Part shown: one piece after another, positions 35,101-49,100 of the stretch
Layout of the letters: each line of letters begins with the position of its first letter
How positions within the stretch are numbered: position 1 is the stretch's first letter
Origin: Pipra filicauda
Taxonomy: Eukaryota > Chordata > Aves > Passeriformes > Pipridae
Direction of reading: 5' to 3'
NCBI RefSeq assembly: GCF_003945595.2
Contig: NW_024104140.1
Location: forward strand, 558,001 to 622,000
Length of the DNA stretch: 64,000 nt
Translations under genes and position numbers: made by a program
The notes under the pieces: model-generated
Told to the model about the DNA's origin: nothing
The model's input: the letters and a program-made list of their open reading frames with translations, nothing else
The model's database searches: none

Positions 35101-37856
35101 CTTCAGTTTGCTCGAGCAGGCTTTTTGCACTAGGCCTTTGATAACTAACTGGGGGTAAAAAAAGGGCTGTGAGGGCTTGCACAGGACTTGCAAGCTTGAA
35201 CAGGATTGTTCAGAACAGCAGCTATAGGGCTGTTAAATATTTGGTTATCCCTAGAGAAAAGGTCTTCCCTGAGAAGAAGGATCTCCTGCCCAGGAATTGA
35301 GTTGTCTCCTCTCAGCAGCCCAGAGCTCCCTATCTCGAAGGATGGATCAAGATATCAAGGCCAGCAAGGTGGTGGCATTGCTGTGAGTCCTGTGGGGGTT
35401 GAAGGAGTTCTTGCTTCCTCATGTCAGAGACAAAGCAGGAGATACTGCTGGCCAGAGTACTAAGGAAATAGGACTGAGAAGCTGCAGGGACCTGTCCTTT
35501 AAAGCATCCCCAAACAAGGATCTCTCATCTATCCTTCAATATTTTTACAAAAGAAACCCCCAGCACAAACATATCCAGTTTCAGGAAACAGCACTCCACC
35601 AAGACTAAGTGTTCCTAGAAGTGCCAGGGGACAGAACTGGATGTAGCCTCTGAGGTAGCTGCTCCTCATGGGGAGTTAAACATGATGAGGAAGACAGGGC
35701 TGCAGACTGTCTCCACACCCTGGCAGAGTTCGGCAGCAAAAGTATCAGGACTGAAAAATGCTTCCAGCTCTTTCATCTCAGGCAAGCACCGACAGCCTCC
35801 TATGAGAAGCCTCTTTTTTTCTCTGCTTCTTGTGTTCAGATAGCTTGTGCTAGCTTGTTCAGAAGGCTGTGTGCTAGCCTTCTCAGGTAGTGTAAAATGC
35901 CTTTCTTACTGCTGTGGTGTACTGTCTCCAGTAAGCAATACACACAAATATTGCATCTGCCAAACGTTAGCATCCACTGTTAATGTTACTAACATGAATG
36001 TTACTGGCGGGACTTGGTAATGTGTGACTTTGCCACATGTTTTCCAAATGTATTTCTCAGCACGTTTCAGGTGTAGGAGGCTCTGGCTGTATTTTCCACT
36101 TGCAGGGAAGCTTCCCGTCAGCGTTCATACTGACGCAGCTGGGCTGGGGAGGTGCCAGTAAGAAATGCTTCATCAAGCTCAGCACAGGCAATAAGTGGAA
36201 CATGGTTTCTTAATTGGTGAAGGAAAAATTTGCTCCAGTTGTGCCAGATGCTAGGCTACACAGCTGTCAGACCTGTTCCTGTCTCCTGTTGTGACTAAGA
36301 GAGGTTAATTGCTCAGACAACCCAGCTGCACAACAGCAAACTGCCTCTATACCCAGAAAATGGTCCTGAAAGCTGCCTGGCTACAGGCCACTGTGTTCCA
36401 AGACCTAATGCAAAGGTTTTGACCTCAAAAATTTTACTTACAGTACTCACTTACATGCCACACATCACTGGCTGTCAAGGAAGTGCTGCATAACACATTC
36501 TCTCACATAGTGAGATGAAACTGGGACGTACTGACCAGGTAAACAATAGATTTGCCAAAGAAAGCTGGACCAAATTTGGGAAAAAAAGTACAAAAAAAAA
36601 GAAGAGCTAGCATGTAAGAAACTGAAATACAGGATCAGCATTAACATTTAATGAGAGGAATGTTGAAGGGAAAACAGTTGGACTGAGCTTTGTCTCTGGT
36701 CAAGTTTCTGTGAACTCTGGAGACAGTGAACAGAACTGGAATCCAGATCCATAAAACAGTAAAAACATTCCTGAGTTTCCTTTTCCTAAATCTCTTATGA
36801 GGCTCTTTCTATTCTATTTGTTTGACCTACCAGAGGATTCTTGGTGTGCCTTGAGGATTCAGGGCAAGGCTTTTTTCTTGGCATTCAGGACATTTCTCCA
36901 GCTGCACAGTTGAAACTTGTGCAGCTGCATTGAGCTGCACCACTAAAAGTCTGAAATGTTTTTTGAGAACTTGGAGAAGTTCAAGATTATTGGTGAACAC
37001 AACTGAAGAGCGATTTGTTCACACCTAAGAAATTGCACACAGTTGTGGCTTGTGGGGACAGCAGAGCACTCACAAATCGATGCTGTCATTGGAGCAAGGT
37101 CTCTGTACAAGTTTGTGAAGCCTAAACAAAGGCTTTCTACGTTCTGCTTTCTCCCATCTGCATTTTGCATTAGGAAATTAGCATGGCAGTGTCATCCCAC
37201 TTAGCCATCAGCCAGTTCAACAAGTGTGTGCAAGAAGTCCACGCCAGTATGTAACTGGCAATAGCGTACGGAGATATATAGAGGACCAGTATGGAAAAGC
37301 AACTTTTCTAATCTCTTCAGCAAAGCAACAGTTTCATTTCCATCACAGAGGCCCCAGCAGTCCATGAGGGACAAGGTTTGCATGTGTGACTTAGAAGATT
37401 TCTCTGAAGTGTCAAGTGACTTCATTGTACTCACCAGCAGTTCAAGTGATATGAACAGGAACATGTCTTTGCAAAATTTAACTGCCTAGAAGCATAAGGA
37501 GTGAATACTCACACTGACGACTTCCAGAAACAGAGCCATCTGCGTGATTTCTCCTGTTGCCACTGATCAGTTATTCCCAGAGGAAAAGGAGAGATTGAAC
37601 AACTGGCATCTTTCAGAAGAAACAGGCATTTTTTTCTTCAGTTCTACTAGTAGGCACTACCATTTTTTGTTTTTTTCCTCAGAAGAAAACTTGCAAGTTG
37701 GTGTCTGATTGAAGCCTCTGCCCACTGAAGCAGGTTTAAACTTGCCCTCTTCAAACAACTTTTTCTTCTTTACCTTGTCCATTCTTGGAGCTGAATGCTG
37801 TTAGAGGATCATCTGACACCGCATTATAACTTCTTGTTGCCTCTTGTCTTTTCCAG

Positions 37857-37907
37857 AGAGCACCAGCAAGATACCAGTATCAACAGAAGGGACAAAAACT
37901 TCTTCAC
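37857..37907 (+). CDS. NRG1: Neuregulin 1 glycosylated spacer exon, first copy (51 nt)
   Basis: A 51-nt phase 1-1 exon with acceptor CTTGTCTTTTCCAG/AG and donor TTCAC/GTAAGT. Read after the G left by the preceding exon, it encodes ESTSKIPVSTEGTKTSS, a Ser/Thr-rich stalk segment. Mammalian NRG1 has a 51-nt exon at this place with the same P-x-STEG core, which is why I trust so short a call. The segment separates the Ig and EGF parts and is O-glycosylated in the family; it also creates an N-E-S sequon at the junction. Length and phases allow clean skipping; the chicken ARIA isoform as I remember it lacks this segment. Confidence 0.92.
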
Positions 37908-40766
37908 GTAAGTTGAATTAACGAAGTCTTTCTGTCTCTTTCTCTTCATTTCTTCTTGAAACTGCTTCTGCAGCTCCGAAACAGCTCCTTCATAGTAGAG
38001 AACAATTCATCTACATCCAGTAGCTCAGTGTCTGTGTATCGCCTTGCATATTCGATCTGCTTCAGGGGCTGAGATATGAATGAAGGGTAAATCACACTTT
38101 TTAATATCCTGAGGCTGTTTTGAGGAAGATAACTTGGCCTACAGTCGTCAGGCTGCAGAATGCCCAGTGAAAAAGTATTTGTGTTGTTAGGAACTGTATT
38201 TCAAAAAAGCACTTGCTGCTCCTGCAAATCCTAGCAGCCACATGTGAATTTGCAGACTGTATGGATGTGTCCTCAAGAAAGTCTGTTGCCTAGACTGCTC
38301 TGTCCCTCAGGGCTCTTCATACAATTCCTGGCAGCTCTGCAGGGTCTGTGAATGTAGACAGGTAACTCACTGAAGGTAGTTTAACAGCTTTTGAAGCTGC
38401 CTTGACACGCTAGGAGCCTTCTCCAGGTGGTTTCCCTTCAGGCTGGTGGAATCTGCTTTCAGCATCCTGCCTGCAGTTATGGATTGCGTATCTCCAGAGT
38501 TAATCTCGGAACTGACCCCAGTGAGAAACCACTTTCATTATTTTAACTGGTAGAGTTACTTTATATATGGCCACAGTACAAGCAGTTGTCTCTACCACTG
38601 AGTTTGGCTGAGGAAGCTGCAGATAGACGAGTGCAAGTCAAGCAGCCCAAGGATTTACAAGATGCGCATATACCCTCCTTGGCAAAGAGGCTGGGGTCCT
38701 GCTAGCTTTTTTGGGAAAGCTATGTCTGGCAGAGACAGGTTTGAGTGTGAAATGACAGTGTTTGTAGGCTAGATCAAGGAAAACAGTGTGATTGCCAGAT
38801 TTTGCATTTAGCATGCCTGCAGCCTTTCCTTTGATGCATCTGCGTGTGTGGCGACCTACTTCTGAAATTTTGGCACTGCTACCTGACAGAAGAGACATTG
38901 GATGTGCCCATATTCTTTCATGTTCTCAGTGGGGCCCGTCACTGATGCTTCACTGGATATGTATGAGATCACATAGCTAATAGCAAGTGTCTTGTAACCA
39001 TTGGAACCATTTTTGTTCAAAAAAGGTGACACGCTGGTCACTGACTCCGCTGGGCTTGCCTTGCCTTCTGCCTTGTGCAGCAAGAATGCAGTCTCGGCAC
39101 TTTGCTGCCTTCTTTCCCATGAGTTCTTGTTCTTGAGTGGTCTCTTTCCCTGCTTATGCCCCTTCCAGTGCCTGCTGTTAACTACTGTTCTCCTCTTTAC
39201 TGCTGTTGTGCCGCTGGAGGGGAGGAAGCTGGGATGATCAAAAGGCTGGCTGCATTCCTGATGAGTAGCTGCACTGGCAGATTTCATGCCAAGTTGTCCT
39301 GAAGGAGAGGAAAAAGCAGTATGTTCACTGGCGGCTTATTGAGGTCTTTTCGTGGACCTCTGAGTAGGTCTTCAATATGTGGCTGGACCTGCTTACTCCC
39401 AAACCCAGACAGGTGCTGTTTTTCCTACTGTTCTCTCCCAGCCCTGGGTCCAGATCATGTCAGCTTTCTTTACTACTACATGAGTTTCCTGCTAACTAAT
39501 AATGTCTGGGGTTTTGGGCACTACTGATCCTTTTCTTTCCAGTCTTTGCAAGTGAAAATAAGTTATTGGTTTGTTTCTTCTTTAATTGAAGATAGACTGT
39601 TGTGAAATGCTGGTGTTTAAATTGCCAGGAGCTAGGTCTCTTGAAGTATTGCTTCAGTCTTAGTTTCTAAGAGGGGTTTTACTCTGCCTAAAACCAGACT
39701 TGATCAGGCAACAGATTCCTCCTCTCTGCATGGCATGACAAATTCAAGGTTTCACTTCAGAGCATGCAGTATGCCTGACCTGCTCCCTAGGATCCACAAG
39801 CTGGCTGTTAGCCACCTGTACTTCCTTCTTCCCTCACCACGCTGGCATGTCACATTGTCACCTTAGGCAAAGTGCTCTCTCTTCAAATCCTTACTTCTGG
39901 TTCATAGTACTTCTCAAACCTAATCTTAAATTCTTTATTCATGCATGACACCATATAACTTGCTAGACAGTGAAAGCCCATGAAGCCACCCAAGTGCATG
40001 GCTCTGATTTGCTGCATGATTCAGGTTCCTACAGTTCATGAGGTTCAGACCTAGCTTCAGGCTACTTGCTTCTTCTGTAAACTTTTCTGAGTGCTTCCTT
40101 TGTGTGATTTGTGTTGAGGTCTGTTTCCTTCAACTTGTCCTACAAGATTATTTACCATCTTGAGAATACTCCTTTTTCCTTTCTTTGTAACCGCTTTGGG
40201 GCTGGTGCTGTCTCCCATTTTGGTCTGGAATGTGTGCCGCTCTCCCTTCCATCTACAGCTCTCTGCAGAGGTGGTGACACTCGTGGATCCTCCTCTCTTT
40301 CAAGTCACAGAGGTCCTTAACCATAGTTGTGATAGATTTGAATGCCTGAATGTTCATTTGAAGTTATGTGAGAAGAAGATAACAAGTTAGTGCTTCCTGG
40401 GTCAGCATGTGGAGCTTCAAGACCTACTGCTTTCCACTTTCCTCTGATGCTGTCACAAACAGCTGAAAATTTTACTCTCTCTTTACCAGTTTTCTCCTGG
40501 CCTTCCCTCCCAGGACTATGGAGCATTTTTGCTGTAATTGATTATTCACAGTGTGCCTAGGACATGCTGAACCAACTTTGAAGTTCTTTGCTTTCTCAAG
40601 CTATCTCATTTTTTTTCCCTGCTTTGTTGGGTTTTTGACTACTAAGGGAAAAAAAAAAAAAGAAAAAAGAAAACTCTACTGGGAGAAGATGTTTGGGCTC
40701 CTCCAGTAGAATACTGTAGCTATGGCTGTACTCTTACAACTTTATTGTTACTTCTGTGTGTTGCAG
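37908..40766 (+). other. NRG1: Intron between the two spacer exons
   Basis: A 2.9-kb phase 1 intron (GTAAGT to GTGTTGCAG). Apart from an A-rich tract at 40649-40675, about 90 bases before the acceptor, I see nothing distinctive. Open frames on both strands are short and unrecognised. Confidence 0.9.
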
Positions 40767-40817
40767 AACCCATACCTAGGATACTGTCTTCAACAGAAGG
40801 AACAAACACTTCCTCCT
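40767..40817 (+). CDS. NRG1: Neuregulin 1 glycosylated spacer exon, second copy (51 nt)
   Basis: A 51-nt phase 1-1 exon, acceptor TGTGTTGCAG/AA, donor CTCCT/GTAAGT. After the boundary codon it encodes PIPRILSSTEGTNTSS, matching the second 51-nt spacer exon of mammalian NRG1 (the STEGANTSS segment). By position it matches the preceding 51-nt exon at 32 of 51 bases, with TCAACAGAAGG shared exactly, so the two are an ancient tandem exon duplication. It adds an N-T-S sequon that the first copy lacks. With the first copy present the boundary codon is CAA (Gln); spliced directly to the Ig exon it is GAA (Glu). It is skippable in frame. Confidence 0.91.
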
Positions 40818-42866
40818 GTAAGTATATACAAGTTGTTTAAATTATTGCTGGCAAGACCTCAAATACAGTTCTCATTTACTAGCTCAGCAGAAAAAATGTG
40901 CTTCTATCTAAACCTGTGTTGAGAGATCAGGAGTGACTGGGTGGGATTTCTGCACTACAGGGGCAACTGTTATTTTTTTCTATTATTAAAACTCTCAGAG
41001 ACATATTCTCCTTTGTGTACTGAGATCTAAACACCTTCCTTCATAAAGGCCAAAATGTACATTTGGGTAGGGCAAAGGAGGAGGAAACTTCACAAGTGTT
41101 TCCTGCCTGGAATTCCCTTCCCTGACAATATATGTCTTCAAAGAGTTTCCTTTGCCTCCATGCATGTCACAGTACTTTGGGCTCTTTGTCCTGTGCCCCA
41201 ATACCTATAGGAAGATAAGGAAGGTGAAGACATCTTTGCGCGTGTCTTCCCTCAGCTGAGACAGAGAAACAGAAATGGTTCCCCTGCCTGGGAAAGAGAG
41301 GTTGTGTCTCTGCTTATCTCAGGAGCACACTGGGAGTTTCAGGGGCACCAGTGAGGAAAGCGTCTCTTTTCTTCCTCTGTAGTGATTCTTCCCAAGGAAT
41401 CACACATTATAGCCATCATCCTATACATTTTCACCCTTGAGAACCATCAAGAAGAGCCGTCCAGACCTTTAGTAGAGGCAAATCTACCATATACCCAGCC
41501 TGGTTTTGAGCAGTCAGGAAGGTCACTTCACACAGTGTGAGGTAGCAGGGTTGTGGGAGGTAGGGTATTAACCTTTCTCTAACACATTAAGTATTGCTGG
41601 CTGCTAGGAATAGGATGGCCAGTGAGATAGACCAATGGTCCAAAATATCCTTACAGTTTCAGTGATGCTATAAAATATGGTGTGTACTTTATAGCAAATT
41701 GTACATTAGTGCCTTTAACTCACATTTAATAGCTACTGTAACAGCACCAGGAGGAATGGTCAAAACCATATCTCTAGATTTTTGTGGATTTTCTTCACAG
41801 CTATTAGGCTGATTAGTTTTAAGTGTGTGTTAAATTACAGAAATTTGATAGCTTATTCAAAAAACTTTCTGCCAGCAAGGTGAGAAGAGCTAGTTTTGGC
41901 CTCCTTTTCCCTTTGATGCTTAACAGCAGGGTAGGAAGGAATAATTCCTGGAGCAATTTAAAACAGTAATTTCTCTCCATTCTGTTCTCATTAGCATTGA
42001 TGTGTAGCGGGATTAGTACTTATCAAGTCACTAAAATAAGTAATGTAAGAGAGAGGGCAAAATTGGATATTGCTGCCTATTCTGGTTAGGAAAAGCAGGA
42101 GGGAGCCAATGTTTATTGCTAACAGATGTGAATGTCTCTCCACAGAGCAATGAGGGAATTGAGTCCCTGTACTTACTCTAAAGTTCCTTAGGGCTTTTCT
42201 TTTCTGAATTTCAGTGGGACATGTCCATTTCACACTTGTCACTGTCAATCTTGTAACAGCCACAGGAGATAAAATAAACTGTTTCCTTCCACTTCTCAGA
42301 CAATAGCAGATGTTTAGAGAACATGCCAGCACTGTCACTGTTGGCCAGACACTGGAAAAGACCTGGGAACAGCAGAGTGATTCAGTAGGCTCTCTTCCCC
42401 AGGGCTTTCACGAGAGAACAGACATGTGTCATGCTTTGCTTTTTTAGGAGTTCCAGTGACAGACAGATATTCAGAGATCTGAAAGTTTTTTAAAAATCCC
42501 ATCTCTGAGACATCAGCTGTGGAGTGTCTTACAAAACTGAAGGTCCCTACCCTTTTATGTGCACATATACCTACACTCCTCAAAATCCAGATCATTTTGA
42601 GAGCCTGGACCTCCATTCTTAAATAAAGGAGAAAGAAAAACCTATGACGCATTCTGAGTTTCACATAAAGGACTGGTGATCTGGTTGAAGGATCAGTAAT
42701 CCAAGGGAGGAGGAAGAAAATTCATGCTTTTGTGTCCTGTTTCATAGTGTGAGACTTAGTGGCACTGATTGCTACTGCTACCCCTTGCAGGTAGAAATAC
42801 TTCCCACTTTCTCTTCTACTCCAGCCCTAGAATTTTTTCATATATATTTATTTTCTTCTGTGTAAC

Positions 42867-43160
42867 CACAGAATCATAGAATGGTTTGAGTCAGAGGGGA
42901 CCTTAAGGATCACCTGGTTCCAACCCCTTTGCCATGAGCAGGGACACTTCACACTACACCAGGTTGCTCAAAGCTCCATCCAACTTTTCCTTGAACAACT
43001 CTCAGGGATGGGGCATTCACAACTTACTTGGGCAACCTGTGGCAGTGCCTCACCACCCTCACAGTAAAGAATTTCCTCTCAATATTAGTCTAAACCTAGT
43101 CTCTCTCAGTGTAAAGCCATTCCCCCTTGTCTTATTGCTACATGCCGTAAGTTACAACTT
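42867..43160 (-). mobile_element. CR1 LINE, 3' fragment, antisense to NRG1
   Basis: Begins with CACAGAATCATAGAATGG, the reverse complement of the CR1 3' end, and continues through the typical reverse-strand phrases GGACCTTAAGGATCACCTGG, GGCAACCTGTGGCAGTGCCTC and CCATTCCCCCTTGTC. About 290 bases remain, covering only the extreme 3' ORF2 and tail. Heavily 5'-truncated and inactive. Confidence 0.93.
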
Positions 43161-46100
43161 TCATTTTCCTTCATGATGAAGCTCTCTGTGATACGCTTTT
43201 TCCTGCTGAATGAAGTGAACGAAACAACAGCAGTTGTAGCCCTGTGTGCTCTCACTACAAAGGACTGCAGAGGCCATTCTTAAGCTCATCAGAAATATGT
43301 GGGGATGGAAGAGGTTTTTCCACCCCTTGTTTCCTAGGACTTGCAGTGATCTGAAACAGGTGCCTTATGACCCTGTGACTTTCTTCTGCTGAGGAGTTGT
43401 AGTGGAAAAAGTAAATCTGAAACTTCACCCTAATGCCTTGGTTTTATGGGTTCAGTCAACTATATATTCAAGGCTAGAGAATGAAATTATGGTGGTCTTT
43501 TTTGCTCTCCTGGGACTTGTTAAAGGAATCTTGGCTTCTCACCCCGATAGCATACATATGGTGGCTTTCCTTTTCTTTAGAAAGTTGGTCCCAAAACTTG
43601 CATTCTTGTTTGTAAGTTACAAGATACATGGAAAGAAATTAAGAGGCAATCAGCTTTCCTAGGTTAAAATCATCAGCACTGCACACAGCCTTCTGGTGGA
43701 GGTATTGTACAGGAAGATTTGTATTGTGCAAGAGGGGAGAAGGGAAGTGGTGGGATACGGGCTGCCTGCAATAACTACAATTCCTGTTGTGTGGGAACCA
43801 CCAGCAGCACAGTACAGATGTAGAGACCAAGAGTGATTCCACAACTTGGTTTACTGGTTCTATGGACAACAGCAGTTTGGAAACCTGTGCTTTGAGGGCT
43901 AAGCTGGGTCAAAAGTTGGGCACTGTTCACAGTAGAAAATGAAGAGGTTGCACAGAGACAGAGCCTGTGGGAGTGTGTGTCAAACTCTTCATCACAGATG
44001 GAAGTTGCCTAGTTGCACCTTGCAACATTACCGTCATGCTGGTTTGTGCTGCACACTAAGGGCTGCTCCCTAAAATATCTGTGGAGGCAGTTCCTCCAGC
44101 AAACAGCCAGGGCTCTGCATGTATTCATGTTTCAGATCTGATTGTCTTATACCAGGATTCTCAGTTCACATTTGTTTGCTTGTGCAAGATGGTGAGCCAG
44201 CAGCCGTGGCACTGGATGTGCTCGGAGCATATTCTCTGCAGCATGCACCCTCCTGTCCATCATCTAGCAGGTTGATATGATGGCCAGCTGGAGGCAAGAA
44301 TATGGATAAAGAACAGGTAGAAGGCTGATCCCACCTTGGCTGTGGCTTCTCTTTTCAGAGGAGTACAGAGCAAGTTTGTTGAGCTTTTGACTGGAGAGAA
44401 AGATTCAGTGTTGGTCATCTGTCCAACTTCAGATTACTTCAGACTAATTTACCTACAGACTCTCATGCTGGCCTCTAAAACCTGCACAGAAATTTTAAAA
44501 AGAAGGATTAGTTGGATAAAAAATGTGCCAGTTTGAACTGATCATCTCTTCTTTCCGGAGTTATTAACTTACAAGCTCCAAGCCTGGCACAGCAAGGCAC
44601 TTTCCTAACACTTCATCTTCTCATCATGCAATAACAGATTCCAACCTGCGTATTAAATGGAGACCAGGTACAGCACACAGAAAGAAAGCACAGAAAGACT
44701 TTTTACCTGTCACGTTTTCTCAAGTACAGTACTGAACTGCTTTGATAAAAGTGTTCCATGCCGAGCAATAAAACCTTCCATATGACATGATGTGAGGGTC
44801 ATTGGTTCGCAGAATATTTTTAATGGGAACATTTTTGCATATATGAAGCAAGCAACCTGGCCAGTAAATAATCTGTGTTCTAAAATCTTAGCAAGCAAGT
44901 TAAGTTTCTGCTAAATTCTGCTTTCTTTCATCTCCTAATGTGAGCCCAAACCTCTTCCCCTGTATTTATTTATGTTATAACTGACAGAAGACCTCTTTAA
45001 ATTTTCAGAATCATACAAACCTGAATCATTGTTTTGTATTAAAATCTAAATGCATTGGTGACAGCTCAGCAATTTCTGAAATGCAGCTATTTTGGGGTGA
45101 AAGAGCACAATTTTTTACGAGATAGTAACTGGGTAGAGTCGCCTGGGGCAGGACGGTAAGAGGAGAATACTGTAACCAGTTGACAAAGCTGAGGGAATTC
45201 AGATGGTGAAGGCAATTACTCAGGTTCCACTTATGCTAGCACAGCAGGACTCCCAGCTCCTGGTCTTGTAATAAATTAGTCTGACACCTCCAACTGTCAG
45301 CATTTAACTCATCCCTTGCATGGATTGAAAGGCTGCTTTCTCAGGAAAGCCATATACCTGATTGCCTTGGTGGGACAGTGGGTCAAAGGAAACCCTATGC
45401 CAGCTCGTGTGTTTTGCTTTACTATTTCAGTGGGTTTGTTTTTCTGAATAATTATCTCCGGAGAGAACATTTTGATTTGTTCTAAGGACACAGTGCGTGA
45501 GTAATGGCGGGGTCAGATAATTAGTTCTTGTTTACTGTAAAATAAGTTTAAAGCTACTAGTCAGTGAAATGCTACTGAAAGAGCGGTGAAGACACATCAA
45601 TTCCTTGTTAAAACCTACCACAGTCGCAGTATGTTGCAGTTTCATTCTCCACAGTGGGCATGAATGACAGTGGGTGGTGCAGTGGTAATTTCAGTACATT
45701 TATGATTTGATCTGGCATGGCAAATCCTGTTTCCTGTAGTTAAATTTCACAGATAGGGCAAATTCATGTGAATAGGTAACATTTCCAAAGAGACAGAGCT
45801 TTCAATCTTTTGTATGATTCCCAGTCTAAAGCTGGCGTGGCACAAAATTTCTGTTTCAAACCACTTAATATCCTAGGGTTTTCTGTAGCTGCATTCTTCA
45901 TCCCCCAGTCTTGCTCTGAAGGAGAACTTGGGTTGTCACTGAGAAGCTCAGCTGCATTAGGCTGCTCCATTGAGAAATTTGTACATCATAATTCTGAGAC
46001 AACACCACTAGAAAAGAGTCGATTCTTTTTTGTGCTGGGGTTTCTTCTTTCTGTTTTTTCTTCAAGGAGGTCAGGGAGGTAAAAGGCAATGATGGGTATA

Positions 46101-49100
46101 AGCAGTGCTAAAATTGGAAGTAGCTGACATCAGTCACAAAGGAATAAGTGCAACAGTTTATATGGCTTAAATACAGCTGCCAGAGTGAAAGGGTTTTAAG
46201 GACATTGGCTTATTACACAAATATCTGTACATTTGCGCATGTAAGAATAAATCTGTAAGGCTAACATTTTCCTCAGCATTTGTATATGAGGAGGCAATAG
46301 TAGTTTATGTATAAACATGCATACATGTATGAGTATAAAGTATATGTATGTAAGTGTGAAGGCAATGGTTTGGATCTGTTTATTTCAAGATTTGCTTTCC
46401 TGAGGTCATGGATTACACCATAAAAAAGAACATGAAATGTGTGGCAGTCTACTCTGATGGAATACAAGCCACAAAATCTACTTCCCATGTTTCTGTTGTT
46501 TGTAACATTTCTGAAGGAACTTTGCAAGGTCATCTCTCATTGCCTTTAACATGTTGTGGGTCATCTCCTTCTGTCCAAAGTTCTAACAGAAACTCTTCCT
46601 GTCTTTCAGGAAAAAGGTATTTTTAAAAACTGCATGTGTCCTCACTGGTGGAGTGGGGGAGCCTCTCACAACAAGGTAGCTGTCCAAAAGCCATAGTGTT
46701 AATTTCTTCCTCAGCTGGATTTCAGAGCCAACCCTACCTTTCCTCAGGAACCCAGGCTATGTCAGGACCTCTGTTTCCGACACCCCACAAGTCATATGGG
46801 AATTTGTCTTCAAGGGGCTGCTAGTAAGGCCTGGTTTCTTTGAAATCCTTCCAGATGGTCAAATCATGGTAAATTCTTTCCTAAGAGGGCATTAGTTTGC
46901 GCCTCTCTGACTTCTTCTTCATACTGTGCTGAAGTGACATGTACTATCTCCCACCTGAGACCAAAACGAGCATCTTTCTGATTTGCCATCACAACCTCTG
47001 CTGTACTGGAGGACATAAGCTTATAGTACAGGGATGTGTTGGTGTTTCGACCTTGGTGGTTTGGTCACTGTGTCTTCCAGGTGACGACAGCCCTGGCACT
47101 GTCATTGTGACAAAAACAGGTGCTCAAGGACTCCTGTTCCCTCCTGGCTGTACCCTTTCTGGGTAGTAATTATGAACACACTTTGTGGTAATGGATCAGC
47201 CTTCTCAAAATCTTCCCTCTTCTGAGTCACAGAGGTAGTTCTTGCTGAATAAAGGTACACAACAGGCAGTCATACCATCTGGGCAGAGATCTGTGGACAA
47301 AATAGAATATGTGACCTTGACAGAAACATGCATCTATTTAATGTCATTATCCACGCTGAAATCAAGAATGTCAGTGCTTGTACGAAAGCATGAAGGAGCC
47401 AAGGAGCTCAGAGTGAGTGTTTATGAACATGTGCAGGGGTACAGAATAGCATTTGTATTTTAATACAATAGGCAGTTCCCAATCTACCCCTGTAATCCAG
47501 ATATTCTCTTCATCTCCTTATCTTCCACCCATTGTCCACACAATACCTACCCCCAAAGAGACTTTACCCTGAGGTACTGTATTGTGTTAACCCCAGGAGA
47601 GATTAGCTATGCAAGTTCCTTTGTGCTCCTCAGAAGACCCTTCCGTTCGGAAAGACATGATGACAGCTCACTTTCTTGTTTTTGGAGGTGGAGTTTCTGT
47701 TGTTTCAGCTTTGGAGGGAAAGGTTCCAACAGAGAGAGTAATCCCAAAGGGAATTTGAGTTACCATATTAGAATTACCCCATCATGCCTGAAGGCTTGCT
47801 GGGCTCCCTTTGACAGAGAGGCACACACAGCAGGCTTCCTCAGATGGAGTGTTCTGGGCTTTCTAGTCCACGTTCTCCCAGGGGAGATCTTGGGCTGCAC
47901 TGGCTGTAAATTGAAACACCCTGTGGCACATCAGGGCCCTGGTCCATAAAAGGCTGTTTGAAGTTCGTGGTCTGGCAGCGGACATCTGTGACAAAGCAGA
48001 AACACAAAATTAATGAAATACAAAGGAGTCAAGAGGCTGGGTCCAATGCTTTATTTTCATGCTGAGCTTCCAATTTGGGCAGTTCTGGTCAATCACAAAG
48101 GCAGTTGCTGTTGTCTAGGAAGAGGGAACAAAGTTTCTTAGAGAGCAAGGGAGGAAGGGAAGATACTCCTCTGAGTTATCTTCCTGTTCTTCAAGGTTCT
48201 TTTGATTCTTGAGGAGGAATCCAGGGAGCCCGTACCATATTTAACAACTGGAAGTGCCTCAGTGTTTGATTGGATCAGTTTCTGGAAGATGAAAGCAGAG
48301 GGTAACACAGCAGTAAATGAACAGAAGATGAGCAGAAAAGCACATTATTTTTAGAATAACTTGCAAAGTGAATGCTTCCATTTCCTTCAGAATAACCCCT
48401 TGATAAATTCCTATTTACTTCTTAGAAAATGTAAGCTGCATTACAGAAGTGATATTTCAAAAGCTATAGGCAAAGTACTGTACACACAAATATGACCTTT
48501 TCAGTGATGCATGGCTTTGAAGAGCCATCACTGTGTCCCCTTATTAGCTTCTCCACAAACACAGTGGTACTCTGTAGCTGAGACTCAATTTAGACTATAG
48601 CAGTTCCTATCAGGTAAATTAAAAACAATACTCTTCTTTCACGTTCCTATTCTAGCAGTATTGTAATAGTGCAGTGGGAGCCAAGATAAACCCTTGGGAA
48701 GAAATTATTATCCTATCCTTCATGTCCACGTCTCTTCTAAATTGCCTTTTGGTAACCTCTTCTAATTGGATGCAAAATGGGAAAGTTGTATCTCCTGTGA
48801 CTTTCATTATCAAAATGTTCCCTCAGGTTCTTAATGGTTTCTGCTGTTCTTGACATTCTCCCCCTGTACAGAGAGGAGAAGAAATTGCTGTAGTCACTGC
48901 AGAAATTACAGAGAAGCCTTCTACAATGTGATCTTCTTTCTAGGTTTGCATCTTCCTAAATATTTTGCAGTAGCCAGCTGGTCAGTAACTTTGAGTTGCA
49001 TCTGCGGTAGCATGGAAATGCATAGCAAGTACAACAAAACACCCACTCTGTGTTTTTTGAAAAGAAAGCTCTGCCCTGGAGCAATTGTCATTTACGAATC

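Larger units (their letters stand above)
29815..37856 (+). other. NRG1: Intron between Ig exon B and first spacer exon
   Basis: An 8.0-kb phase 1 intron (GTAAGG to TTTTCCAG). It holds a 23/25-bp tandem duplication near 31.6 kb and an A-rich (AAAT)n(CAAA)n tract near 32.1 kb. I see no further coding exon, RNA gene or recognisable transposon in it. Confidence 0.92.

Noticed and set aside
37857..37860. Alternative acceptor two bases downstream (CAGAG/AG) for the first spacer exon
   Set aside because: It would shift the reading frame; only the 37857 start keeps phase 1 and the 51-nt length.
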